A DNA stretch of 26,648 nucleotides. Source: Methanosarcinales archaeon. GTDB taxonomy: Archaea; Halobacteriota; Syntropharchaeia; Alkanophagales; Methanospirareceae. The stretch spans positions 1 through 26,648 of the forward strand of contig JAODGF010000092.1 of assembly GCA_025464645.1 (NCBI GenBank). Reading direction: 5' to 3'. The notes beneath the pieces are model-generated. The model saw only the letters and a program-made list of their open reading frames with translations. It had not been told where the DNA came from and searched no databases. Shown here in pieces: positions 7,605-14,746 of this stretch. The first letter of the stretch is position 1. Every line of letters starts with the position of its first letter. A program made the position numbers and the translations under genes.

Positions 7605-7626
7605 GATTGGAGGTGCCCCCCCAATC
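7605..7626. terminator. Possible stem-loop terminator between convergent genes
   Basis: GATTGG and CCAATC form a 6-bp stem around AGGTGCCCCC between the convergent stops at 7584 and 7669. No strong T-run follows, so its role as terminator is uncertain. Confidence 0.4.
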
Positions 7627-7668
7627 ATATTCCTTAATGGCTATTCCGTACCTGCCTATTTGCTCTAA

Positions 7669-9513
7669 TCACACCCACAGCACCCCATGCGTCAGATAAA
7701 TAATCAGATAGAGTGTGAAAAACATGAGCACCAGCAGCACCCCTGTTCCTATCGCTACGCGGTGCACCGACTCGTTTGGATACATTCTCCTGAGTTCTTC
7801 CAGGTCCCGCTCATAGCGCATATACGTAGGATTGAAAGGTCTCGCTATCACTGCACCTATCGTGAGCACCATTATTCTTGACGCTGCCGTTGGATTTCGG
7901 CTGAACCAGACGAAGGAATTCGCAATGTCCTTCAGGACTTTATCAATGGAATCCGCAAAATCCAACAGTGGCTTCTCGCAGAACCAGATAAACTTCTTCC
8001 CCGCTATTCGATAGAACCAGTCAGTATCAAGCGTAATCGTCGGTGTAGCATGAAGCATTCCCCTTAGTAACCAGAATCCTAAAAACGTAAACAGGAGGAG
8101 CTGGCTCATTGCCACTACGTGACCCACTGCATAAGGAGCATACTCCACAGAGTAGGGAAGAATCCCGTAAAGGGCTTGCGGGTACACACCGATAAATACA
8201 CACAGAAAAGCCGTAATGCCCATTGCCGCGAGCATGTTCCATGGTGGCTCCCTCGCTTCTACAACTGGCTCCTTCTTCCCAAACCAGGTCAGGTATGGCA
8301 GTTTTAGACCTGCAATGAGGAAGGCACCTATTGAAGCACCTTCGAGCATCAGCCATACAACTGGCAGATGCATCGTGGCTGCCGATTCTATAATCATCGT
8401 CTTGCTTATAAATCCGCTGAACAAAGGCATACCTGCGATGGAGAAAGCACCGACCATGTAAAGCCAGAAAGTAGCAGGCATTCGTTTATACAGACCCCCC
8501 AATTCGGTTAACTTGCTTCTCCCCGTCATTTCCAGCACCGCTCCCGCAGCCATGAACAGCAGTCCCATATAGAGAATACAGCATACCGCATGAGCGATTG
8601 CACCGTCTGCCGCCAGTAGCGTTCCTGATACCATTCCCACACCTGCCATCATGTAGCCACCTTGACTGATGAGTGCATACGCAAGCAGTCTTCTCGTGTC
8701 GTTCGCCAGCAGTGCGAAGATGATTCCGTATACCGCCGTTATCGCTCCCAGCCATATTAGGATCTCAACACCCGGGAAACCTCTCAGCAGCATATATATC
8801 GCACTCTTTGTCGTGAATGCGGACAGGAATACCGTTCCGGCGACCGTGGCTTCGGGATATGCATCTGCCAGCCAGGCATGTAGCGGGAATGCCGCGGCAT
8901 TCACAAGAAAACCGGTCAGCATGAAGTAAGAAGCCAGATGCGACCAGCCGAAGCCCCAATCGAACGCGTTAAACGCTATTGAACCCGTATTCTGCACGTA
9001 CAAAATGATCCCCGCCAGCATACATACGCCTCCGAAGATATGCACCATGATATATCGGAACCCCGCTTCTGACGATGCCCGCGTCTTCCGGTACCATATC
9101 AGGAATAGCGAAGCCCATGCCATTATCTCAACAAAAAGGTATAAACTGAAGAGGTCACCTGCAAAGACCACGCCAAGTGTGCTACCAACATACAGGAAAG
9201 CAGCGATATGGTGTCCATCCTCTTTTACATGCAGTGCATAAAGAGTCATGCAAAAAGCGGCAATCACAAATATGTACCCGAAGACCAGACTCAACTCGTC
9301 AACTCTGCCAAAAGTAAGCACATATTCCGAGAAGCGGATATGCCATACTGAAAGCGGAATAGCACCGAATACTCCTTTTGACATCAAAATAAGGTCTATA
9401 AGCGCCGCTATCGGCAGCAGAAGCAGATATGCCTTTTTCCATTTCCCTCTTAGGACTGGTATCAAAAGAGTACCAAAGATAAATATGAGTCCCGGATGTA
9501 TCCATTCAATCAT
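7669..9513 (-). CDS. MrpD/NuoL-like antiporter subunit 2 with tail module and missing TM10 lysine
   Basis: A 614-aa polytopic membrane protein and a paralogue of the 633-aa subunit. It has DLFSLYLFVEIMAWASLF with Glu129 (TM5), PLHAWLADAYPEATV (210-224), FTTKSAIYML with Lys236 (TM8) and GFISKTM with Lys371 (TM12). Two usual charged sites are changed: TM7 is Asn205, as in the 633-aa protein, and the NuoL Lys342 position is Met316 (CCILYMGLLF instead of NHILYKALLF). Residues about 500-614 carry the tail: FIWFCEKPLLDFA, FSRNPTAASR, RYERDLEEL and a C-terminal helix ending THGVLWV. An AGGAGGTGAGG Shine-Dalgarno precedes the ATG. It is the last gene of the operon that begins at 10437 or at the kinase. 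Proton transfer by this subunit may be altered or lost. Confidence 0.86.
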   Translation of the reverse strand: MIEWIHPGLIFIFGTLLIPVLRGKWKKAYLLLLPIAALIDLILMSKGVFGAIPLSVWHIRFSEYVLTFGRVDELSLVFGYIFVIAAFCMTLYALHVKEDGHHIAAFLYVGSTLGVVFAGDLFSLYLFVEIMAWASLFLIWYRKTRASSEAGFRYIMVHIFGGVCMLAGIILYVQNTGSIAFNAFDWGFGWSHLASYFMLTGFLVNAAAFPLHAWLADAYPEATVAGTVFLSAFTTKSAIYMLLRGFPGVEILIWLGAITAVYGIIFALLANDTRRLLAYALISQGGYMMAGVGMVSGTLLAADGAIAHAVCCILYMGLLFMAAGAVLEMTGRSKLTELGGLYKRMPATFWLYMVGAFSIAGMPLFSGFISKTMIIESAATMHLPVVWLMLEGASIGAFLIAGLKLPYLTWFGKKEPVVEAREPPWNMLAAMGITAFLCVFIGVYPQALYGILPYSVEYAPYAVGHVVAMSQLLLFTFLGFWLLRGMLHATPTITLDTDWFYRIAGKKFIWFCEKPLLDFADSIDKVLKDIANSFVWFSRNPTAASRIMVLTIGAVIARPFNPTYMRYERDLEELRRMYPNESVHRVAIGTGVLLVLMFFTLYLIIYLTHGVLWV

Positions 9514-9557
9514 TGCCCCTCACCTCCTGTAATTTTGCATTTTCCATTTTGCATTTT

Positions 9558-9791
9558 TCAGTGTTTCTCATAATAACCCTCCTCCTTCTGAAGCCACTGA
9601 TGCCCCACTGCTTTTGACAGAACGATGATCAGAATACAGCCAACAAATCCATATATTGCACTGAATCCTGGAATTTCCTGCCATATAAAGGCTGCATGGG
9701 ATGGTATGAATACATGAACGAGCACACCAGCAAGAATGCTCATCGCAACGCATACATAAAAAATGCTAAATAAATACTTCTCCTGTTCCAT
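9558..9791 (-). CDS. Small 2-TM partner protein of the 614-aa antiporter subunit
   Basis: A 77-aa protein with two membrane helices (about 7-28 and 42-62) and a conserved-looking centre, HAAFIWQEIPGFSAIYGF, followed by GCILIIVLSKAVGHQWL and a charged end. I recall this EIPGFSAIYGF pattern in small proteins beside MrpD-like genes in other anaerobes, without a firm family name. It lies 45 nt before the 614-aa subunit gene, in the same order as the 66-aa protein before the 633-aa subunit. The 44-nt spacer contains repeats of TTTTGCATTTT. The role is likely structural, in the same membrane complex. Confidence 0.72.
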   Translation of the reverse strand: MEQEKYLFSIFYVCVAMSILAGVLVHVFIPSHAAFIWQEIPGFSAIYGFVGCILIIVLSKAVGHQWLQKEEGYYEKH

Positions 9792-9826
9792 TTTTATTTC
9801 CTCCTGATATACATGCTCCAGGTAAT

Positions 9827-10138
9827 CTAAACCCTTTGCATGCTCTCTATCACTGATCTGCCGCGTTCTGAAAGCCGGTAGTATGTCTCATCTTCACGCT
9901 CTATCTCTTCCACAACACCCTGTTTGAGCAAAGAATTTGCCGCATCGAACCTGCCCATCCCTTTCAGTCCCCCAAGAACAATTTTGGGGTCTATCCCGGT
10001 GTTCCTTGAAATATCCGCTGGATACGAAGCCTCGGGATAATTTTTATACAGATACATCAGGATCTCACTTCTTACTCGGCTCCTTTTAAGAGACCGGATT
10101 ACATCTTCAACCCCCGCTTTTTTACTTCTATCAAACAT
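9827..10138 (-). CDS. Winged-helix DNA-binding protein (paralogue of 10649-10954)
   Basis: A 103-aa basic protein with one winged-helix domain. It has KRSRVRSEILMYLYKNYP (helix 1), YPADISRNTGIDPKIVLGGL (the turn and recognition helix), then LLKQGVVEEIEREDETYYRL (wing). The paralogue at 10649 has the same layout. It lies inside the antiporter operon, 38 nt after the 86-aa tail gene and 36 nt before the 77-aa membrane protein, with a GGAGGG Shine-Dalgarno before its ATG. Such small archaeal regulators often repress their own operon. The 36-nt inverted repeat at 10498-10533 is the obvious candidate target, but this is inference. Confidence 0.8.
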   Translation of the reverse strand: MFDRSKKAGVEDVIRSLKRSRVRSEILMYLYKNYPEASYPADISRNTGIDPKIVLGGLKGMGRFDAANSLLKQGVVEEIEREDETYYRLSERGRSVIESMQRV

Positions 10139-10176
10139 TTTTTAAATCCCTCCTTTCTTTTTGTTCTCTATCCGAC

Positions 10177-10437
10177 CTAAAACCACAGCACACCATACGT
10201 CATGGATATGAACGCATACGATGCGCCAAAAGCTATCGAATACAGCATCGCAGTCCATATCGCTAACGTTCGGGTATCCTCCAGGTAACCACTCCTCTCT
10301 AATTCCAGCATGTGACGCACCGGATTAGAATGCATCACCGTCGCTCCTGCCTCATCAAACATTACCCGAGTTGCAAGCCCCGGGTTCCTGCTAAAACAGC
10401 TCCACGACTCTAAAATTCTATCTATCCCTATTTTCAT
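10177..10437 (-). CDS. Free-standing tail-module membrane protein, 86 aa
   Basis: An 86-aa protein that shares its pattern with the antiporter tails. It has ESWSCFSRNPGLATRVMF (compare FVWFSRNPTAASRIMV), an acidic middle (ERSGYLEDTR), one hydrophobic helix and the ending TYGVLWF (compare THGVLWV of the 614-aa subunit). The open frame extends to a GTG at 10491, but I choose the ATG at 10437 because a CCCTCCT complement (10449-10455), an AGGAGGG Shine-Dalgarno, lies 11 nt before it. It is the first gene after a strong promoter/operator region and is followed by the second winged-helix gene, the 2-TM protein and the 614-aa subunit. Function is unknown; an accessory subunit is likely. Confidence 0.68.
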   Translation of the reverse strand: MKIGIDRILESWSCFSRNPGLATRVMFDEAGATVMHSNPVRHMLELERSGYLEDTRTLAIWTAMLYSIAFGASYAFISMTYGVLWF

Positions 10438-10497
10438 TTTCTTCTTTTCCCTCCTATTTTTTATCCCTTTTTTTTCTCCCCTTGCCAGCACATACGC

Positions 10498-10533
10498 ATG
10501 TGCCTACATATACTAATATGTATGTAGGTACAT
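10498..10533 (-). promoter_or_regulatory. 36-nt inverted repeat, candidate operator of the tail/winged-helix/antiporter operon
   Basis: Arms of 13 nt (ATGTGCCTACATA at 10498-10510 and TATGTAGGTACAT at 10521-10533) are complementary at 12 of 13 positions around a 10-nt spacer. On the minus strand an AAGCTTTTATG stretch (10531-10541) can serve as TATA box. The repeat therefore covers the expected start of transcription, as repressor sites do in archaea. The core CCTACATAC recurs at 17401-17409, before another small membrane gene. Likely bound by one of the neighbouring winged-helix proteins. Confidence 0.6.
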
Positions 10534-10608
10534 AAAAGCTTTTCTATTTTTTTCGATGATGTCATAAAAAACGTAATGCAAAAACAGTGAAATGTTTTTT
10601 GTTAAAAC

Positions 10609-10624
10609 TTCCTTTAAAAAGGAT
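10609..10624 (-). terminator. Possible terminator after the winged-helix gene at 10649
   Basis: On the minus strand TCCTTTTTAAAGGA folds into a short AT-rich hairpin followed by AGTTTTAAC, 25-40 nt after the stop of the winged-helix gene. The weak stem and short T-run make this tentative. It would separate the two-component genes from the operon at 10437. Confidence 0.35.
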
Positions 10625-10648
10625 TTTTCCACATTTTATTGTTAGCCT

Positions 10649-10954
10649 CTAAGTCTTCTGTATGCTCTCTATCAACGATTTACCACGCTTCGAAAGCCGG
10701 TAGTATGTCGCTTTTTCTCGCTCTACCTTCTCCACAACTCCCTGCGTGAGCAGAGAATTTGCCGCATCGAACCTAGTGCCCATCCCTCTCAACCCTCCAA
10801 GCACATTTGTGGGGTCTATCCCGGTGTTCCTGGAAATCTCCGCAGGATACGAAGCCTGGGGATAGATTTTATATAGATACATTACGATTTCAGTTCTCAC
10901 CCGGCTTCTTCTGAGAGAGCGCAAAACTTCTTCAAATAGCACTTCCTCGCTCAT
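10649..10954 (-). CDS. Winged-helix DNA-binding protein, coupled to the receiver gene
   Basis: A 101-aa protein with the same fold and much the same sequence as the one at 9827: RRSRVRTEIVMYLYKIYP, YPAEISRNTGIDPTNVLGGL, then LLTQGVVEKVEREKATYYRL. Its ATG overlaps the stop of the receiver gene in an ATGA (10951-10954), so it is translationally coupled to it. This suggests the pair works as a split response regulator, with the receiver and the DNA-binding part on separate chains. It ends 158 nt before the 10491/10437 start region, across the inverted repeat. Likely targets are this operator or the antiporter promoters; not proven. Confidence 0.82.
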   Translation of the reverse strand: MSEEVLFEEVLRSLRRSRVRTEIVMYLYKIYPQASYPAEISRNTGIDPTNVLGGLRGMGTRFDAANSLLTQGVVEKVEREKATYYRLSKRGKSLIESIQKT

Positions 10955-11337
10955 TCCTCTCTCTTCCTCAGCAGTTTTTCGAGTGCGTCAAATAAATTTT
11001 TTATGGTGAAAGGTTTCCACAGGTATTCCTCAGCCCCTGCATCTAACGCTGCTTTCTTCTGCTCTGGCGTGCCCAATGCGCTGATTGCAATAATCAAAGC
11101 GTTTGGGTCATATTTCTTTATCTCCCTTATCGCTTGAATCCCATCCATCACCTCCATCACCAGATCCATGGTGACGATGTCGGGCTTCAATTCTTTATAT
11201 TTCTCCACTGCTTCCTTTCCATTAACCGCGAAGCCCACTACTTCATAGCTTCCCTCTTCCTGTTCCAGCATCTCAACCAGCATATCGCGCATGTATGACG
11301 CATCTTCCACAATCAATATCCTCTTCTTTTCCCCCAT
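10951..11337 (-). CDS. Single-domain response regulator (CheY-like receiver)
   Basis: A 128-aa receiver domain with no output domain. Key residues are in place: acidic pair Glu10-Asp11 (LIVEDASYMRDML), phospho-acceptor Asp58 (VTMDLVMEVMDG), Ser86 (IIAISALG) and Lys108 (EEYLWKPF). The sensor kinase at 11445 is upstream in the same orientation, 107 nt away, and the winged-helix gene overlaps the stop. The gap to the kinase holds two hairpins and a possible TATA box (ATTATAAGC near 11360), so it might also have its own promoter. Phosphate would come from His496 of the kinase. How the signal reaches DNA (via the coupled winged-helix protein) is inference. Confidence 0.9.
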   Translation of the reverse strand: MGEKKRILIVEDASYMRDMLVEMLEQEEGSYEVVGFAVNGKEAVEKYKELKPDIVTMDLVMEVMDGIQAIREIKKYDPNALIIAISALGTPEQKKAALDAGAEEYLWKPFTIKNLFDALEKLLRKREE

Positions 11338-11386
11338 ATTACACTCCCTTTTTATTGCTTATAATGTATAATATTTCTTTGGTAAA

Positions 11387-11438
11387 GCTTTCTTTTAGCG
11401 AAGCTTTTTTGATAATCCTTTTCTTAAAAGGTTTAAAG
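11387..11438 (-). terminator. Two hairpins between kinase and receiver genes
   Basis: CCTTTTCTTAAAAGG (11417-11431) gives a 6-bp stem, and AAGCTT copies near 11387 and 11411 flank a short loop. They lie right after the kinase stop and could attenuate or end its transcript. This is a weak call. Confidence 0.3.
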
Positions 11439-11444
11439 AAAGGT

Positions 11445-13571
11445 TTATTTTTGCCTTTTTGGCATTATAAAGAAAAATTTCGAACCTTTCTCTGGTTCGC
11501 TTGTAGCCCACACTATTCCACCATGCAACTTTACATATTCTTTGACTATGGATAATCCCAGCCCAAGACTTCCTGACTTTCTTGTTAAGGAGGTATCAAC
11601 CATATAAAAGCGCTCAAAAATCTTTGGTAGATGTTCCTTTGGAATGCCAATCCCTGTATCTGCAACACAAGCACGTATATCCTCTCCCCTATCCTCAACC
11701 ATGATGTCTATTTTACCTCCTTCTGGTGTATATTTGATTGCATTGGAAATCAAATTGGAGAAAATAGCAACTATCTTCTGCCTATCCGCTTGAATCTCTA
11801 CCTCCTGGACTGCCATAGAAATAACTTGTTTCTTCTCCTTTGCCTCAGGTTCAAGGTCCTTAGCCACTTCCGCCACGACTTTTGAAATGTACACCCTTTC
11901 CAAACTCAGCTCTATCTTCTTACCATCTATGCGTGCAAGCTCTAACATACGATTAATTAGCTTCTCAAGTTCTCTTGCTGAGTGCTCTATATTATGTAGA
12001 TACCTCTTCCCCTTATCCGGGAGCTCACAGCGCTCCAACATACTTGCATACCCCACAATAGGAGCAAGAGGGGACCGCATCTCATGATACGCTACGTTAA
12101 GGAAATCCCGCTTCATCTTGTCCAGCTCTGCAAGTTTTTCGCAGGTCTCCCGCAGCTCATCTTCCTTCCTTTTCAGCTCTGTAATATCAAGCAAGCTCGC
12201 GATGCAACTATCAGCTCCAGGGATTGGCTCTATCCAGGCATTCACATGCTTTATTTCTCCATTGCTACTAACAAACTTGAATTCACAGCATGCCGGCGCT
12301 TCTCCTTTTCTTCTTTCAGCGCAATAATTCTGGACCCTATCCCTGTCTCGGGCCGCGATGAAATCAATCCACTTCTTACCCTTTATTTCTTCCCTTGAAT
12401 AGCCGCTTAGAGTTTCAAATTCTTTGTTTGCCAATGATACTACTTCGCCATGTTCAATAACACATAAAGCAGTGAGTGCATGCTCGAAGATTATCCGGTA
12501 CCGCTCCTCGGCATCCCTTAAATCATCCTCCATTCGCTTTCGATCACTTATATCTCTAAATATCGTTAATTTTGATATTGTGCCATCAATATTCCTCAGA
12601 GGCGCCTCAAATAGGTCATAGGTCCTGTCATTCCTGCGAGAGTACCACTCCCACCTCACCGTCTTTCCTTTCATTACCTCTGTATTTTTGCACAGCGGGC
12701 AAGGCTCATCCCTATTATGAAACGCTTTATAGCAGATATCGCCGACATGGTAGCCTAATGCATCAATCAAAACCTTATTCATAAACTCTACTTTATAATC
12801 TTTTGATACAATATACACACCATCATCCATGCTCTCAAGTATCTGATTCAGGTTGTCTCGCTCCTCTTTTATTTTCTCTTCCAACTCCACTTCTTTTGTT
12901 ATATCTCTGCTCACACGAACAGTGCCTACCGGCACGCCGTATTTATCCTTTAACAATGCCGCTGACATGCTAACGTGCACCGGGTTTTTATCCTTGTTTA
13001 ACAAGGTTGTTCTATAATTCTTGAGTTCCCCCTCCCTCTGCACTATCCTCATTATTTTCTCTGCTTCTCCCGGGTCAGCAAAGAATTTCCTGTTGCTGGT
13101 TCCTATTACCTCCTCTGCCGAATAACCCATGTAGTCTTCCGCTGCTTTGTTCCAAGAACGCACTATTCCCTCCATATCCACAACAACAATCGCATCCGCA
13201 GAACTCGTAATAATATTATCCAGATATTCTTTTGTTTCCTTTAGCTTCTCCTCTCCTTTAGCTCGCTTCTCGCTCACGAGCCCGATAACATACGCCACCG
13301 CGACAAAAATAGCACTCCGTTCAAAGACATATACATAAAGCTCGCCCTGAGGAGAGAAAAGCGTTACAAGAATATAGACGAGGCAGAGAAAAAGAGCGAT
13401 ATAAACGGCTTTCTTACGATACCACACCCCGGCTAAAAGGATAGGGACATAGAAAAAATGTGTATAGACGATCGTTTCGTTCTTGATAAAGCCGACAAAA
13501 AAAGCTAAAATGGTGCATGCCAATACCGTGGAAAGCAGTATAAGAAATTTATAATTCAATTCTTTTAGCAT
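11445..13571 (-). CDS. Membrane-bound PAS sensor histidine kinase
   Basis: A 708-aa kinase. Residues about 8-100 hold four or so membrane helices. Three PAS domains follow: about 115-228, 235-345 and 355-465, each ending in DIT or DIS linkers. PAS2 carries a Cys cluster (Cys280, Cys291, Cys294; motif DEPCPLC) that could hold a metal or sense redox. The catalytic part has the H-box NVAYHEMRSPLAP with His496, N-box NLISNAIKYTPEGG, G1 DTGIGIP, F-box FERFY and G2 GLGLSIVKE. It phosphorylates itself and probably the neighbouring receiver. It starts at an ATG preceded by GGGGGAG and is divergent from the 8-TM membrane protein genes at 13719. The signal is unknown. Confidence 0.93.
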   Translation of the reverse strand: MLKELNYKFLILLSTVLACTILAFFVGFIKNETIVYTHFFYVPILLAGVWYRKKAVYIALFLCLVYILVTLFSPQGELYVYVFERSAIFVAVAYVIGLVSEKRAKGEEKLKETKEYLDNIITSSADAIVVVDMEGIVRSWNKAAEDYMGYSAEEVIGTSNRKFFADPGEAEKIMRIVQREGELKNYRTTLLNKDKNPVHVSMSAALLKDKYGVPVGTVRVSRDITKEVELEEKIKEERDNLNQILESMDDGVYIVSKDYKVEFMNKVLIDALGYHVGDICYKAFHNRDEPCPLCKNTEVMKGKTVRWEWYSRRNDRTYDLFEAPLRNIDGTISKLTIFRDISDRKRMEDDLRDAEERYRIIFEHALTALCVIEHGEVVSLANKEFETLSGYSREEIKGKKWIDFIAARDRDRVQNYCAERRKGEAPACCEFKFVSSNGEIKHVNAWIEPIPGADSCIASLLDITELKRKEDELRETCEKLAELDKMKRDFLNVAYHEMRSPLAPIVGYASMLERCELPDKGKRYLHNIEHSARELEKLINRMLELARIDGKKIELSLERVYISKVVAEVAKDLEPEAKEKKQVISMAVQEVEIQADRQKIVAIFSNLISNAIKYTPEGGKIDIMVEDRGEDIRACVADTGIGIPKEHLPKIFERFYMVDTSLTRKSGSLGLGLSIVKEYVKLHGGIVWATSEPEKGSKFFFIMPKRQK

Positions 13572-13645
13572 CTCCCCCTTATCCCCCTGTATTCTCCCGA
13601 TTAATGATAATTCTTTATCTTTTTATGTTTAAAAATGAATATTCC

Positions 13646-13677
13646 ATCGAAATAAAAATCGAAAGATATTTATATAG
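13646..13677 (+). promoter_or_regulatory. Promoter with paired ATCGAAA elements and TATA box
   Basis: ATCGAAA occurs at 13646-13652 and again at 13658-13664, exactly 12 nt apart, followed by ATATTTATATAG (13666-13677). The copy next to the TATA box also fits a BRE. The first gene downstream starts at 13719, about 45 nt away. The same arrangement, again 12 nt apart, is seen on the minus strand at 17421-17449. Confidence 0.6.
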
Positions 13678-13718
13678 ATTCAAGATATGTAAAGTAAAAG
13701 AAGGAGTTCCTGATAAAG

Positions 13719-14672
13719 ATGGGAATAAAAGAATCTTCCGGGAAGGGGGTAGTAGATTGGCGAATTTTAGCCGTGATAGCGGTTGCCACAATTTTAGGGC
13801 GAGTGCTCATAAGCCTGGACAAAAAAATACTGGTTTGGGAAAGTATCGGCTCAGGTGTGCTTCTTATTATACTGGGCTGGTTTATCTTCAGTTCCCTTTA
13901 TTTCCTGTCTAAGAGAGAGACGGGGTGGATAATCTCGAATAAGGTAGCGCAGGGACTTGCCGTTAGCGTAAGCGCCTTAAATGTTTACGTTCTTATTTAC
14001 TATGCGACGAGATGGTATGAACTAATGACAAAACCTGAAGTTCTTTCGCCTCCGGATTATCTTCTCAGAGATCTGAGATTCGCAGCGCTGGTGCTTGCTT
14101 ACTGTGGATTGATATGGGCAACAGGATATCTAAAGAAGATGCACGATAATTATATGCTGGTAACCGAAGAAATGCCGGAGATGCGAAAAGCGAGCACAGC
14201 AGAATCAATGTTCAGGATAATAACAGATGAACGGACAGTAATAGTGATAATAGGTCTAGTATTTTTATGGCGTGCAGTCATAAGTTTCGACAAACAGATA
14301 CTTCCCTGGGAGAGCATGGTCTCTGGTATGGGTCTTTTCATCTTAGGCTGGATTCTCTTCGGCTACATAAGTTCATTAGCAGTGAGAACCACCAGACCAA
14401 GCGTTGCAAAGATTTATCAGGGAATTGCCTTTGCTTTATTCGCGGTAAATTTCTATGTCCTCGTTTATTACGGAATGAGATGGTATAGGATAATATACAT
14501 GGCAGCCTCGGAAGAAGCTTTGGTGCCACTGGATTTTGTGTTCCGCGATATAAGATATTTCGTGCTGGCGATATTTTTTTGCACATCAATCGTGTTATCC
14601 AAATATCTGGAAAGGGCATCTGAAGAGTGTGAGTATTTGATTAAAAAAGGGGAGAAGGAGTATAAGGAGTAA
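13719..14672 (+). CDS. 8-TM membrane protein built from two 4-TM repeats (unknown family), copy A
   Basis: A 317-aa membrane protein that I do not recognise. It is an internal duplication: unit 1 is about 12-150 and unit 2 about 168-308. Each has four helices. Positions held in both units, and in both units of the next gene, include an Arg in helix 1 (LGRVL, LWRAV), then WES and SG before helix 2, GW(F/I)(I/L)F at its end, N-x-Y with YY and RW in helix 3, and D(L/I)R before helix 4. Buried Arg, Glu and Asp suggest a ligand or ion site. It starts at an ATG after GAAGGAG and a strong promoter, divergent from the kinase, and heads a transcript that continues into the CBS protein at 15724. Function is unknown. 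Confidence 0.75.
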   Translation: MGIKESSGKGVVDWRILAVIAVATILGRVLISLDKKILVWESIGSGVLLIILGWFIFSSLYFLSKRETGWIISNKVAQGLAVSVSALNVYVLIYYATRWYELMTKPEVLSPPDYLLRDLRFAALVLAYCGLIWATGYLKKMHDNYMLVTEEMPEMRKASTAESMFRIITDERTVIVIIGLVFLWRAVISFDKQILPWESMVSGMGLFILGWILFGYISSLAVRTTRPSVAKIYQGIAFALFAVNFYVLVYYGMRWYRIIYMAASEEALVPLDFVFRDIRYFVLAIFFCTSIVLSKYLERASEECEYLIKKGEKEYKE

Positions 14673-14746
14673 CCCACGATATCTTGCAATATTGAGCACA
14701 TCACTTTTCGCTTCTCTGCACGTTTTGGGATTTGGCTATTTTAAAG

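Noticed and set aside
8171..8184. AGGGCTTGCGGGTA, identical to part of the hairpin repeat in mobA (2311-2324)
   Set aside because: It is ordinary coding sequence in the 614-aa subunit (minus strand, YPQALYG), matched by YPKILYE in the 633-aa paralogue. No hairpin or insertion is present.
10438..10491. Longer N terminus of the 86-aa tail protein, from GTG at 10491
   Set aside because: The extra 18 residues are Lys/Arg-rich and include the AGGAGGG Shine-Dalgarno of the ATG at 10437, so the extension is unlikely to be translated.
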